Origin: Magnolia sinica
Lineage: Eukaryota > Streptophyta > Magnoliopsida > Magnoliales > Magnoliaceae
DNA length: 64,000 nt
Assembly: GCF_029962835.1 (NCBI RefSeq)
Contig: NC_080583.1
Span: 53,299,658 to 53,363,657, forward strand
Direction: 5' to 3'
The notes under the pieces are model-generated. The model was not told the origin of the DNA and made no database searches. It saw only the letters and a program-made list of their open reading frames with translations. Positions 24,307 through 35,834 of the stretch are shown in pieces. Position 1 is the stretch's first letter. Each line of letters opens with the position of its first letter. Position numbers and translations under genes: made by a program.

Positions 24307-25103
24307 CCATCTATCCATTTTGAAAAGGTAGAATAGAATAGGATTCTAAAAATAGGAAAGACCCAAAGCTTATGTGGGCCCAGTTATGCGAAACAGTGTG
24401 GATTGAAAGCATTAGGGTGATGGAAGCTTTGTATCAGGATGATATTTCTTCTTACAGTTTATCTTACTGGTAACAATCCTATGAACCGGTTGGATGGCTT
24501 ATAAACATCATCGTCAGCTTCAGAAGGCTTCATCGTCAACATTTCTCCTCCCACTGTTTCGTTGGTGTGACCGACTTGAATTTTTGGATCTACCTCGGGT
24601 ACAAGTAAATTACTCCCCTTCCCTCTCCACCGCTCCCTAGCTTAAGGAAGAGAAATTCTATGTAATGTTGCTAGCACTTTGGCTGTGCATACACGAACTT
24701 CTAGTTTGGTGTAGTTAGGTCCTTTTTCATACCCCAATCCATTGGTATGCTGAAACACAATGTGGATGGATTAGTAAAGAAAATAGTTTTGATTGCAATG
24801 TCCTAATTATAAAGGAATTTCTTCAAATGAATGTAGACCGTTGCTAAATTTCTCTTGTAAGCAGTCATTAATAGTAAACTAATGTTTTCAAATTAAAGAT
24901 ATTGTTTTAATCAAAGTTTCATTTAAAACGCAGCCAAAACCAGATGAATGGTGTGGATTTCTGAAACATGAGCCCCACCTATTATAATTTAAAACCCATG
25001 TATAGTGCACAAACATGAGCCGCACCCCCACCTATCATAATTTAGGAGGGCATTTCAGTCACGGTAACTTCTCCTTCTTACATCCAAGTATGTTTCAGTA
25101 GGC
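24307..25103. other. Upstream flank of the plus-strand receptor-kinase copy (left inverted arm)
   Basis: About 24307-24600 is a truncated foldback MITE (phrases AGGATTCTAAAAA, GTTTCGTTGGTGTG, ATTTTTGGATC) related to 44027-44400. The rest matches, in inverted order, 43820-43728 and 43192-42878. It includes the unoccupied insertion sites for the MITE (near 24660-24680, GTAATGTTGCTAGC) and for the Mutator-like element (near 24979-24990, ATAATTTAAAACCC). No gene is seen. Confidence 0.75.
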
Positions 25104-27589
25104 ATGGATACCAGAAGAAGAATACCATTTCTCTCTCTCTCTCTCCTCCTCTTCTTCTTCATCTTCTCTCTCAAGGCCTACCTCTCCAATGCTTCAGATT
25201 CTATCACCCCAACTCAACATCTTACTTAGCCCCATAACCTAACCTCCAAAGGTGCATTTGAACTGGGTTTCTTCACGCCAGGCAACTCCCTAAAATACTA
25301 CAGAGGCATCTGGTACAAACGGGTCCCGCAAGGGTAGCCAACGGAGAAAAACCACTCCCAAACCCCTCCAATTCAATCATAAAAATTGCGGAAGACAGCA
25401 ATCAGATCCTCCTCAGCCCCTCGAATTTTCTACTCTGGTCTACCAATCAAATATCTAAGCTCTTCAACGCGACTGTAGCGGTCCTCCTAGACACTGGAAA
25501 TCTTGTTCTGAGAGACAGATCCAACTCCTCTGTGGTGCACTGGCAGAGCTTTGATCACCCAACTCATACATGGCTTCCTGGAGGGTGGCTTGGATTGAAC
25601 AAGGTAACGGATGAAAACCAACGGCTTAGTTCGTGAAAGAACTCGGAAGATCCAGCCCCTGGGCTGTTCTCTATAGAGATCGACCCGGGCCCTAGCACAT
25701 AGTATTTTATTATGTGGAATGGGACTAAAAGTTACTGGAGTAGTGGAAATTGGGATGGGGCAATTTTCAGCAATGTCCCTGAAATGCGATTGAATGATTT
25801 CGATTTCATTCAAGGCGAATGGAGGAATTACGGTTTCAACTTCATCAATGACGAACTGAGGAAGTTTTTCAATTACTCACTGAAAAATACTTCCTTCCTT
25901 TCCAGATTCGTGATTGATCATTCCGGTCAGATCGAGATGATTTCATGGCTGGAATCCTCCTCTCAATGGTATCTGTTCTGGGCGCAGCCAATATCTCATT
26001 GCGATGTTTATGCTCTTTGTGGTTCCTTCGGAAGCTGCGACGAGAAGAGCTTGTCCTGTACGTGCTTGCCTGGTTTTGAGCCTAAGTCTCAGAACGACTG
26101 GGATTTGAGGAGTTGGTCGGGTGGGTGTATGAGGAAAACCCATTTGGAGTGTGGGCAGAACGGGTCATTCGATAGTGAGAAAAATGGGTTTTGGGCTTTG
26201 TCCGACATGAAACTGCCCAACGGCTCACGATCTTTGGCGGTTGGGAGCATCAGAGATTGTGAATTGGCCTGCTTAAATGACTGTTCTTGCACTGCTTATG
26301 CTTTCGAGAGCAGGTGTTTGATATGGAATGGAGAATTGTTGAATCTGAAACAGCTGTCTGATGGAAATAGTGAAGGCCAGACACTTCATCTACGTCTTGC
26401 GGCCTCTGAAATGAAGATTTCGGACCGTAGTAAGGGGACCAGTACATGGGCTGTTGTAGGTGTGGTTGCAGGGGCTGTTCTTCTATTGGGTATTGCTCTG
26501 TTTTTTATTTGTAGGTGGCAGCGACAACGGAATATGGTTAGTTCAGAGGCAGTTCAAGGCTCTTTTATTGCATTTAGCTACCGAAGCCTGCAGATTGCAA
26601 CGCAGAATTTCTCAGAGACATTGGGCTGCGGAGGTTTCGGTTCTGTTTTCAAAGGTACTCTGCCTGATCAAACAATGGTGGCGGTGAAGAAGCTTGAAGG
26701 GTTTCGGCAAGGAGAGAAGCAGTTCAGGACAGAGGTGAGCACGATAGGGATGATCCAGCACGTTAATCTCATCCGTCTTCGTGGGTTTTGCTAGGAAAGG
26801 GCTAAAAGGCTGCTCGTCTATGATTACATGCCAAATGGTTCTTTGGATTCTCAACTGTTTGGTGAGATTTCCAACATCCTGGATTGGCCGACGAGGTACA
26901 AGATAGCAATTGGGACGGCGAGAGGAATAGCTTATCTTCACGAGAAATGCCGAGACTGTATCATACATTGCGACATTAAGCCGGGAAACATACTTCTAGA
27001 TGGTGGGTTTTGTCCAAAGGTGGCGGATTTTGGCCTGGCAAAGCTCATTGGGCGGGATTTCAGTCGGGTTTTAACAACCATGAGAGGAACAAGAGGCTAT
27101 CTTGCTCCTGAATGGATTTCAGGGCTGGCAATCACATCAAAAGCTGATGTCTACAGCTATGGCATGATGCTTTTCGAGATCATATCAGGAAGGAGGAATT
27201 CTGAGCACTTGGAAATAGGGGAAACGGTGTTTTTCCCTATTTGGGCTGTGAGGAAAATCACGAGCAGTGAAATCCATTGCTTGTTGGATTACAGATTGAA
27301 GGGAAATGCGAATATGGAAGAGCTCGGTCGAGCTTGCAGAGTTGCCAGCTGGTGCATTCAGGACGACGAGAATGACAGGCCGTCAATGGGGAAGATTGTT
27401 CAAATCTTGGAGGGTGTTTTGGAGGTGAGCGTGCCGCCGGTACCAAGATCACTTCAGATTCTAGCGGAAAATCGGACGGAAAATCAGAACATGGTTTTCT
27501 TCTATGAGTCTTCGTTGTACCAGGGGCCGAGCAATGAATTAAAGGATTCGCGTTACAAGATCACTTCGTCAGCAGGTTCCAACAAGTGA
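25104..27589 (+). pseudogene. G-type lectin S-receptor-like Ser/Thr kinase pseudogene (At2g19130-like), plus copy
   Basis: The family encodes plasma-membrane receptor kinases with an extracellular mannose-lectin-like region. The ATG at 25104 opens a signal peptide (MDTRRRIPFLSLSLLLFFF). Then come a B-lectin region (AFELGFFTPGNS, LLDTGNLVLRD, FDHPTHTWLPG), an S-locus region (SGNWDGAIFSNVPEM, CDVYALCGSFGSC, CTCLPGFEPKS) and a PAN-like cysteine region (CELACLNDCSCTAYAF). A membrane span (VVGVVAGAVLLLGIALFFI) precedes a kinase with LGCGGFGSV, VAVKK, HCDIKPGNILL, VADFGLAK and APEW; HCD makes it a non-RD kinase. It is intronless, as usual for this clade. Lesions: TAG at 25227, a 13-bp deletion near 25333 that shifts the frame, TGA at 25634, TAG at 25700 and TAG at 26792. 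None of these stops is shared with the minus copy. The kinase C-lobe (26828-27589) stays open. Confidence 0.93.
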
Positions 27590-28040
27590 AGATTGTCAGG
27601 GTGAGATTCAACTGTCCAAATGTTCCAATATAATTCATTGCGCGGAAATTACAGTTTGCTATAGTAGCTCCGGTTTGTTTATTTTCTTTGTATAAGCTGC
27701 ATTAATTTGGATATTTAATTGAGTTAAATTGTGATATTTCAGTCTAATATAGTTGAAATGGCCACGATTAATTAAGGGTTGCTCCCTATTTGTGGTTTAA
27801 TTTGTTTCATATACAGCTGGAAACAGTGGAATTTAGCCTCCCGAACTAGGTTAATTGTTTTGTATCAGCCTGATTACCGCATTTCAGTTGAATTGAGGAT
27901 CTAAACCAGCAAAGGTAATGTCGTGAAGAAGTTGATCACCATCTTCTAGATCCATAATTACCTTGAATCCATGGGGGTCTCTTGAAATCACAAAAGTTTT
28001 TTTGCAATTCCATGAGAGATAATTTTTTTAAGGAATTGAT
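27590..28040. other. 3' flank of the plus kinase copy
   Basis: To about 27868 this matches 35561-35834 inverted (GTTTGTTTATT.TCTTTGTATAAGCTGCAT). Beyond that it is unique AT-rich DNA with no coding signal. Confidence 0.7.
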
Positions 28041-30165
28041 TTATTGAATGAGTCATTCTCATAAAAACTATTTTAACTACTTTAAATAATCCTACACAAA
28101 CCTTTAAAATGTAATTAAAGAGTTTTAATCAAATTAGTAAATAAATTAAGAAAATTGTGTAAATTTTCCACGTCCGTGGACCGGTTGAGTTGACAAGTAG
28201 AAATAATCAAAAAGTGTCAAGAGATTTAAATTCGAAATTTTGTGATTTTCGACCTTTCGACCTGTGTAAACTAGTAGAAATCAACCCGCAAGCAATTTGG
28301 AATTTTAGGTTGAATTTCGACTTGTCGATCAAATCAATCGACCGTTTAAACTGGCCAACTTCGGCCGATCAAATGTATAACAGAACCTAGCCGACTTTGG
28401 TTCATTGATCGAAGTTGATGTTCGATCGATCAAAAGTGTCAATTTTTGTCCAACAAACAAAGTCGAAAAATCGTATCGTGGTCCGATTTATCAAAGTCCA
28501 AGTTCGATCGATCAAGGGTCTCCTCGATCGGTTCCAATCTATCCAGGGTATTGATTAAGAATTATCAAAACTATCCAGCAAATGAATTGAATTAACCCGA
28601 CCCATTTTGATGGATCGACAGGCAGGATCGATCGATCGAAGGTGACAAAAAATGTCTAGACACTTGAAATGTTAAATTCTAAATTTCACTAATCTATAGC
28701 CGATCAATTAGAAGTCAATAAAGGGCCATCGAGTTAGCTTGATCGATCTACTGCATTGATCAATAGTTCCTTTTTTGTTTTTAAATTTAACTTAAAAGAA
28801 TAATGGTGGGTTATCTTAGTTTGATCAAAGGTGGACCCCACTTGATGGGATAACTTAATTGAATTCATGAATTGTTAAATCATCTTAATAGGGATTTGAA
28901 TTCTAGATTATAAAGCATTCGACTACTCGGTGGATTTGATTCTAATGGGAATAGGTGAGTGGATCCTATGAGTACTATTGTAATTGTTATGATTGTCATA
29001 ACGGATGTAATTGATAATGATTTTATTTGCTTATAATTCATGTTGTATGATTTACATTCTGAATACTTAATATGAATTCTATATGTGACATGCAAAGCAT
29101 TGATGACATAAACCCATGTTTTCCTCTTAATGAGATTTATATGTTGGTCACTTATGACAAATCATAGATATGAGCGTACATGCATTCATAGCATTCTTAT
29201 GCTGACTCCTAGAGGTATGCTATAGATGCCTGCATGCACTCCTCGTGCTTAGGCTCTAGAGGGATCTCCCTGGATGGTTCTTCTGGTAGGTTCATTGTAG
29301 ATGCCCACATTAGTGAAAGCCTACCCACAGAGTAGATGTGTACACTACCTATGCCTAATTAGGTGGATGTCTGATGGGTACAAATTGCCCATGCCTACCT
29401 ACGGTGGAGTCAAATGGGTACAAATTGCTCATGCCTACCTACAGTGGATGTCTGAAGGGTAAAGATTTGGGTTGACGAATATTCAACCCAAGCAAGTGGA
29501 CAATTATCCCACTTAACATATATCCCATGACATCTCAACATCGATACTCATGTTTGCATGTATACATACCATTCCATGTTTGTTGTGTTATATTATATAT
29601 TTTGTTATGTTTGAACCGTGCAAGGTTCACTCACTAGTTTGGCCAGTTAACATTGTGGATCGACAACCGTACAGATGAACAAGACAGGTAAACCGCATCA
29701 ATTGCCGAAGAATGAGGTTGGGTTATTGGATGAAACCCAAGACCAATGGTCGTATATGATGGAAGATGAACTTACCGCACTGGATGGATGATCTATTTAT
29801 GTAGTTGATTTATAAAAGATTTAGCTTCCGTTCATTGTAGTAATTGATGATTATATTAAATCTATAACTATGCTTTTATTGTACAATATTTAATATTCCA
29901 GTTAAATAAAGTCCTAAATGGGTGGTCATAGTTTGATTCTTTTGAGTTTTATTTTGTGGTTGTGGATGTGATGGAATAAGTATCAATTCAAGACATGTAG
30001 TTGTGTGGATGTATCAATGTTAATGTGTGGAGACTTATAATAAATCAAATTGTGCCCCTTAACAATTGTTTGATGATAGGAATGATGTACACTTGGTGTA
30101 CGAGTCTTGAACCATAACTCGGTTATAAGGGTGCGCACTCTATATCCAATTTTTGGGGCATGACA
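28040..30165 (+). mobile_element. Probable Tekay-like LTR remnant with a clear 3' end only
   Basis: The right end reads TTTTTGGGGCATGACA at 30165, an LTR-style terminus. Upstream are features common in long Ty3/gypsy LTRs: CGATCGATC-rich stretches at 28430-28640, a tandem GGGTACAAATTGC / GCCTACCTAC region at 29340-29460, and a GTGCAAGGTTCACTCACTAG segment near 29615. No left TG terminus or target duplication was found, so the start is approximate. Confidence 0.5.
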
Positions 30166-30840
30166 CATATAGTCATGACCCTAACCTTCACACATCTTGG
30201 AGTCTAAGGATTAATCAAGTTCCAATGTATTATCAAACTTATTCATAGTATAGATAAATATGCCGCCCTTGGAGTGACTTCATGATCATCAACAAATGAA
30301 AGTGCCCAAAAGGTCCAACAGATATTTTGTTCATGACATACTTACACTCCCATGTGGGGTAGAGTGAAGGCATACTAACAAGAAGTTGAGCCTGATGGTG
30401 GAGACAGTCCAACCTAACCTAAGTTGGCTCTCTCATACAAGATGACTATTCCTTTCATCAAAGCATGATCACAAGCTTCTACTAAAATGACACGGTATAC
30501 AATGTATAATGGTCTACTTAACTCACAAATTTTCCTTGCCTAATGAAGACCATTGAAGTCTTGTTAAAGTCTGTCAAAGTGAGACGAATTATATTTAGGT
30601 GCTTGTAAATCCCATCAAAGTCCAACTAAGTCTCTTTAATTAAAAGGACATTGAAGATAAACTTGTTGATTAGGTCGATATTGGAGTTGAATGGTTGGAT
30701 TTGGTTGATATTTATTAAAAAAAATGGTAGGATGAGGCTAGTACTAAAGACCAAAGGTTTGATTGCAATTATAATGAAATGATGGGTCCAAACAAACTTA
30801 TAATGAAGATTAATGATTTGATTAGGTTGGTGTTTAAGAG
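30166..30840. other. Gene-free stretch between LTR remnant and copia fragment
   Basis: Unique-looking AT-rich sequence, possibly decayed internal or LTR sequence of the following copia remnant; no reading frame or motif recognised. Confidence 0.4.
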
Positions 30841-31500
30841 AAACATCCTCATTATGTTAATATTGATTACAAAATTTCAGATGAAGTATGGAGTGGTCAG
30901 GTAGCTGATTACTCAGGATTGGGATATTTGGTTTTGATGCTTACTCTCATGTACTACCAGTTGAAAGAGATAAGTTAGACCAAAAGGGCGAAGAAGTATA
31001 CTTTTGTCGGCTATGATAAGAAGTGAAAGGTTACGAATTGTATGATCGGGTTTCACAGAAAATCATATTTAGTCTGTATGTTAATTTTGATGAAGGGCCC
31101 TTGTTTCGGAAGGATAAGCACAAGGAAACAGAAAAATCAATTATTAATGTTGAAACAGACAAGGGTGAAGCACTTAAAGAACTTGAGTTGTAGGTAGAGA
31201 TATAAGAAGATGTGAAGCAATCACCTATCAAGAAAAATCCACCAAGGGATTGCAAATTACTATTGAGATACAGGAATGATTCAAACGTTGCATTCGTTCT
31301 CATTACAGATGAGAGAGATCCGTTTACTTTTTAAGAAGCACAAGAAGACAGAGATGCAGAGAAGTAGATGGCAGCAATGCATGATAAGATATACTCTCTA
31401 TACAAAAATGAAACATAGAAGCTGATGGAGTTGTCCGTTGCATAGAAAGCAATCAGTTGCAAGTGAATTTACAAGAAGAACTAGATAAGTACAAGTCCTG
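30840..31500 (+). pseudogene. Ty1/copia pol fragment (integrase tail to start of RT)
   Basis: Translated pieces give SGQVADYSGLGY, then a TFVGYDKK.VKGYELYDRVSQKI-like segment, FDEGPLFRKD and KLLRYRND. This is the same order as the better-preserved copia fragment at 48800-49470. Fossil with many breaks. Confidence 0.75.
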
Positions 31501-32074
31501 ATTAGTAGTCCTTGTGTTGCTTTTGTTGACGTTTTTTGGAGTCTTGGATCTAGTACCTGTGTTTGCATCACACCTGGTGCATTGAATTAGAGTATGATGG
31601 CTGCAGTAACAAAAATCATCTGACACGATTTACATGAGTTTCGAGCTTGGCTTGCTTGAGCAAGTGTGCTGGTTGACTTGAGGATCTGTGTTTTGCTCCT
31701 ATACATGGAGCTCTAATGAGCCCAAACACACCTCTACATTCAGTTACAGGTGCCAACCTTGCACATGATCAGGGTATCATAACTGTGCATCAGGTGGATC
31801 CCACCATGTAAATGACCTTGTTCAAAAAACAATGGAAGTCTTAATTTTCCAATCTACTATGGATTTGGCTCCACATCTGCATCCAAGGCCTAGACAATGT
31901 CTGTATCCATGCTAAATAAATTTTCTTCAGAGAACACATTTCCAAATTATTCCAGTATTTCCCACATGAGAGTAAAATAAAGTTAAGAAACCATGTTGTA
32001 CATCCTTGATCAGCGTTGTTGCCTATGCTCCTAAATTTGTTGCTATGCTATGTATTCTTATTCTGTTGTTTTAG
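31501..32074. other. Non-coding stretch upstream of the MAPKKK exon
   Basis: Looks like intron or intergenic sequence. The end (TTATTCTGTTGTTTTAG) is a good polypyrimidine tract and 3' splice site. No upstream MAPKKK exon was recognised. Confidence 0.45.
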
Positions 32075-32168
32075 TTTTAGTGAAAGTGGTGAATTGTGTG
32101 CAATGAAGGAGGTTACACCCTTCTCTTATGATGCCCAGTCAAAAGAAAGTGCAAAGCAATTGATGCAG
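32075..32168 (+). pseudogene. Single exon of a YODA/MAPKKK-type protein kinase gene
   Basis: The exon reads SESGELCAMKEVTPFS, then DAQSKESAKQLMQ, and is followed immediately by the splice donor GTAAGT. YODA/MAPKKK3-type plant kinases have SESGE.CAMKEVTLFSDDAKSKESA.QLGQ at this point of the N-lobe, including the ATP-anchoring lysine in AMKEV (recalled family motif). Flanking splice signals are kept, so this is a genomic fragment and not a retrocopy. Neither the glycine-rich-loop exon before it nor the EIALLSRLRHPNI exon after it was found within several kb. It is therefore an isolated fragment, most likely non-functional. About 31 residues are aligned, but the match is distinctive. Confidence 0.82.
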
Positions 32169-33143
32169 GTAAGTTCCTTTTCTAACGGAATTATTTGAAA
32201 CTTGTCATCCAAAGCTCTTGCGGATATTCTTACCTTTGTAACTTCTTTTACCGTGGCTTCTTGATTATTTCAATATGCAATTTCTTATTTTCATTTTTTT
32301 GATAAGTTTTATTATTCTACTCTGCTTCAAATATTGTTTTCGTCCTTTAATCATGTGCATTGGCTCCACAATTCTTTGTGGTGTGATATTTCTCTCATAT
32401 TTTTTTAAAGGTGTCTAAATTCCTTACGGAAGAACAAAGTGTTATCCTCACTCTTTTAGCACGCTACTTATCATCATGTTCATTATTATTATTATTTTCT
32501 TTTTCTCTATGTGCTACCATATATGTATTATGATTTCTACTTAGCAACATACTCCCTTATCGAATTTGATATGTTGCATTGACTTTGACATGGTATCCTT
32601 CAGTATAGTTGGATATATTTGTTTTTAGCAATTCTTGGAAATGCTAAATTCTTGAAAAGGCCTCGTATCAATATATGTTGATTGATTATGTGGTTTATGG
32701 TTTGGTTTCTGACATTCTTGAACTGTTTGGTGTTGCTTATCAATTCCAAAGTCATTGTGGCTCTTGTGGAGGCTTTGGCAATAGTACCCATTCACTAGGT
32801 TGCATTTGGATGAACATTTTTAACTGAATTGCAGTGAATGGTTCAACAAATTAAGAGGAAATGGCCAGATTGTAGTGAAGAATTGTAAGGTCCTTGTTTG
32901 GTGATGCAAAGGACTCCTTACATGTGGGGAGTTGGTTTAGTGATCCAAACCGTTAATCTGATGGGTTCCTACGTGGGTGGGAAATGTACCTATAAGATCT
33001 GATATCAGATGATCATAACCCCCAATATCTGGCCTTTTCCATTGAATGTGGACCCCTGTTGTAATTTTCATCTTCACCATCTGTTTTTTGGGAGCTAATT
33101 GAAGCGCTTGATCTTCTATATTTAGGAGATTTCCAATGGATTC
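32169..33143. other. Intron-like AT-rich sequence after the MAPKKK exon
   Basis: T-rich sequence without open frames; may include original MAPKKK intron. It ends at the solo LTR target site GATTC (33139-33143). Confidence 0.4.
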
Positions 33144-33845
33144 TGATGTAGAGCAGGTCGTGGACAGTTACATGGCCAAGATGGATCAGAAAAGGCCCGG
33201 TCGACGACAGAAGTGATCCAGACCATCAAACCTTAAATCGGGCATATCTTGCAATCCGGAAGGAGTTATCTGACGTAAAATATATGATTTTGGGGTAGAA
33301 CGAGCTACTGAAGCCAACCAACCCGCTACGCCGGGTTGCGCAGCCCGGAATTGCGAAAAACCCCTGGATCGATGGTCGTTTCCCCGTTTTAATTTTGCTT
33401 TTACTATAAATAGTAAGTTTTAGTTTGATTATAACTCTTCATCCGTCGGGCTTTAGGAGTTGCGCCCAACGTGAAAAGAGCTTAGAATAATTAGGAGAAC
33501 GGTTTAGTGAAGCCAAATAGGACACTTACTATTTTTGGCTGAAAACCTTGCGCACTAGTAGACATCAGAACCGTCTATAAATAGTAAGTTTACTATTTAT
33601 AGTAAGTCGCGGATTCTAAGAGTTTGAGTTGTAGTTTGATTCTGATTTCTTTCCTATTGCTTGGTACCCCTATTTAAAGGGTTGTGAACTCGTTTTTATT
33701 CATCAATTAATCAATTTCGAATTTATTAGAATTTATTTCTATTTTCTGCTTTCTTTCCTCGTGGATTCGAGAAGTCTCTGTGAGGAGTCCAGAGAAGCTC
33801 CGTGGATTCGGAGTAGTTATCCTCATCACGTTCATCCCTGCGTCA
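33144..33845 (+). mobile_element. 702-bp solo LTR with perfect 5-bp target duplication
   Basis: Bounded by TGATGTAGAGC and CCCTGCGTCA, with GATTC on both sides (33139-33143 and 33846-33850). It has TATA-like TATTTAAAGG near 33672 and a perfect 28-bp palindrome at 33575-33602 (arms CTATAAATAGTAA). The superfamily is not certain from the LTR alone. The segment 33280-33380 (ATATGATTTTGGGGTAG) is also found in both arms of the Mutator-like element. Confidence 0.82.
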
Positions 33846-34600
33846 GATTCCCATTCATGGAGGGCCCCCTCAGATTAACAGCTTGGATCACTGAATCATG
33901 TGCACTAGATGTCAGAGATCTTTATCTTTGCGGATGAGCTAGAACTTGTTATTTCTCACTTGTAATTAACTTGGAATTCATAATAAGAATGGAACCAAAA
34001 ACTACAGTCATATTCCTCGTAAGTCCAACTGTGTAGTTTCTCAAGGTGAGAACTACGTTAGTTGCAATTTGTGGGAAATTTTTTATATGCTTTCTATTCA
34101 TTGATATTTTCTTTTTTAACAGGGAAATGACTCGGTAGTGCTGGAAGATGGTATAGCCATCTTTGGATAACACATTTGGCAGGATTATGTTTCAATTGCT
34201 AACTTCCATACACTAGCAGTTTTTTTATTTTTTCCTGAGAAACCTATATTGGGTTAATGGGATATAATTCAAGGGGTCATGTGGTTCAAATGGGAGGTGA
34301 TTTCTGTTGATGCACTTAATCCAGTGCAATTTATATTTGTGTTGATATAAGTGCAAAATTCTACGGTCGCTCTTTGAAGAGGAAGAAGAATTAAAATAAA
34401 ATAAAATCTTTCTAGATGTCTGTGATTGCATGGAGCCACCCATAGAATATCAACTATTTTGGTTACTCCCGGTTGGCCTCACTTTATGTCCCTAATACAA
34501 AGCATCTGCAGTTTTTTTTTTTTTTTGCCAGCACCTTGCATCATTTCCTTCGTATGTTTGTCTGCAGTTAGTTTATCTGATTGTGAGTTGTGGGTGTTTG
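33846..34600. other. Gene-free stretch between solo LTR and sulfate-transporter fragment
   Basis: Continues the sequence interrupted by the solo LTR. No motif or convincing frame seen; a T-run lies at about 34511-34527. Confidence 0.4.
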
Positions 34601-35115
34601 CTCAAATTAGATATCAACGTTGTCCTGCTGTTAATTTATGCTGCAATGGGGAGTTCGACGAGGGAGATAGCCATCGCTCCGGTTGCAGTAGTTTCGTTGC
34701 TGCTGTACGTCTTCCATGCTTCAGAAAGTGGTAAATCCTTCTGCTAATCCACTCACATACAGAAAGTTGGCTTTCACTGCAACTTTCTTCGCTGGTATCT
34801 TCCAATCGACATTTGGATTGTGCAAGATCGAGTCCATTAATCTGACTGGGTCACTAATCAGTCAGGCAACATATGTATGTTGAATATAAAAAATGTAGTT
34901 ATTTTTGCTCTAGTTGTCTATGAGTGGACCTGCCTGATTTTGGGTATGTGCCCTGATTGATGGATATTTCAGATCTTTTGCATGTGTTTCAATTTAGACG
35001 TGTGGCGAGAACATCACAGGGACAATTTGATGACCTGATGGTCTTGATTTCTGTTTTTGTTGGGTCCTTGCAGGCTTGGTTTTCTCGTAGACTTCCTCTC
35101 ACATGCTGCAATATG
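34600..35115 (+). pseudogene. Sulfate transporter (SULTR group 1/2-like) gene fragment
   Basis: Three segments match the membrane core of plant SULTR proton/sulfate symporters. The first is LLLIYAAMGSSTREIAIAP followed by VAVVSLLL (about 34620-34705). The second is YRKLAFTATFFAGIFQSTFG (34758-34816). The third follows the splice acceptor TTGCAG at 35073 and reads LGFLVDFLSHAAI (35075-35113). The family motifs recalled are YAFMGSSRDIAIGPVAVVSLLL, LAFTATFFAG and RLGFLIDFLSHAAI. The first two segments are in different frames (a frameshift and a stop between them). The third is preceded by a roughly 260-bp intron-like gap. The rest of the gene (upstream exons, later transmembrane segments, STAS domain) was not found. 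So it is a genomic fragment with intron, not a retrocopy, and not functional. Confidence 0.85.
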
Positions 35116-35560
35116 GAAATATTCAATTGAACACACTGAATGATAGGATGCTTGATTGGGGTGCAAAAGGGTTATGCAGGTCAATGAATGTTTTCGACCC
35201 AACCTGTCTAATTTTATTGGGTCTAAATATCAGCCCCAAAACAAACTATGTTGGTTGGATTCAACTCAATATAAGCTAGATCTGGTTGGGTCAGGATTGT
35301 TTTAGGTGAAATCTGGACCAAAGATGATCTGTATCTGGACATAGGTAAGGTCTAGATTAAGTTTTCCTAATTTTGAACCCCAATTTAATCTGGACACAGG
35401 AGGCTTTTGGATAGTGTGAGCAGCAATTTATGCATGTGTTTTGCATATGAATATGTACAAAAATTTTTGTGTAAAAAAGAATGCAGATTTTAATCAAATA
35501 TAAATAGTGACCATCACGGTTACGATCCCGGCACTTTGGCAAACCTTTACCAGTGCTTCG
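35116..35560. other. Gene-free end of the spacer
   Basis: No SULTR continuation and no other motif recognised; the right inverted arm starts at about 35561 (ATACAAAACAATTAG). Confidence 0.5.
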
Positions 35561-35834
35561 AAATACAAAACAATTAGCTCAGCGGGGAGGCTAAATTCCA
35601 TGGTTTCAAGTTGAATCTGAAACAATTTAAACCACGGATAGGGAGCAATCCTTCATTAAGCATGGCCATTTCAACTATATCAGACTGAAATATTGCAATT
35701 TAACTCAATTAAACATCCAAATGCAGCTTATACAAAGACAATAAACAAACCAGAGCTACTATAACAAATCGTAATTTCTGAGCCATAAATTATATTGGAA
35801 CATTTGAACGGTTGAGATCTCACCATGACAATCT

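Larger units (their letters stand above)
24307..27868 (+). repeat. Left arm of large inverted duplication
   Basis: Colinear with the reverse complement of about 44400-35561, minus later insertions. It covers the 5' flank, a receptor-like kinase and about 280 bp of 3' flank. The last shared phrase is TTAATTGTTTTGTAT near 27868. Confidence 0.85.

Noticed and set aside
34426-34734. 102-codon plus frame starting MHGATHRIS
   Set aside because: Wrong frame relative to the SULTR motifs (YAAMGSS, VAVVSLLL), which lie in another frame of the same stretch.
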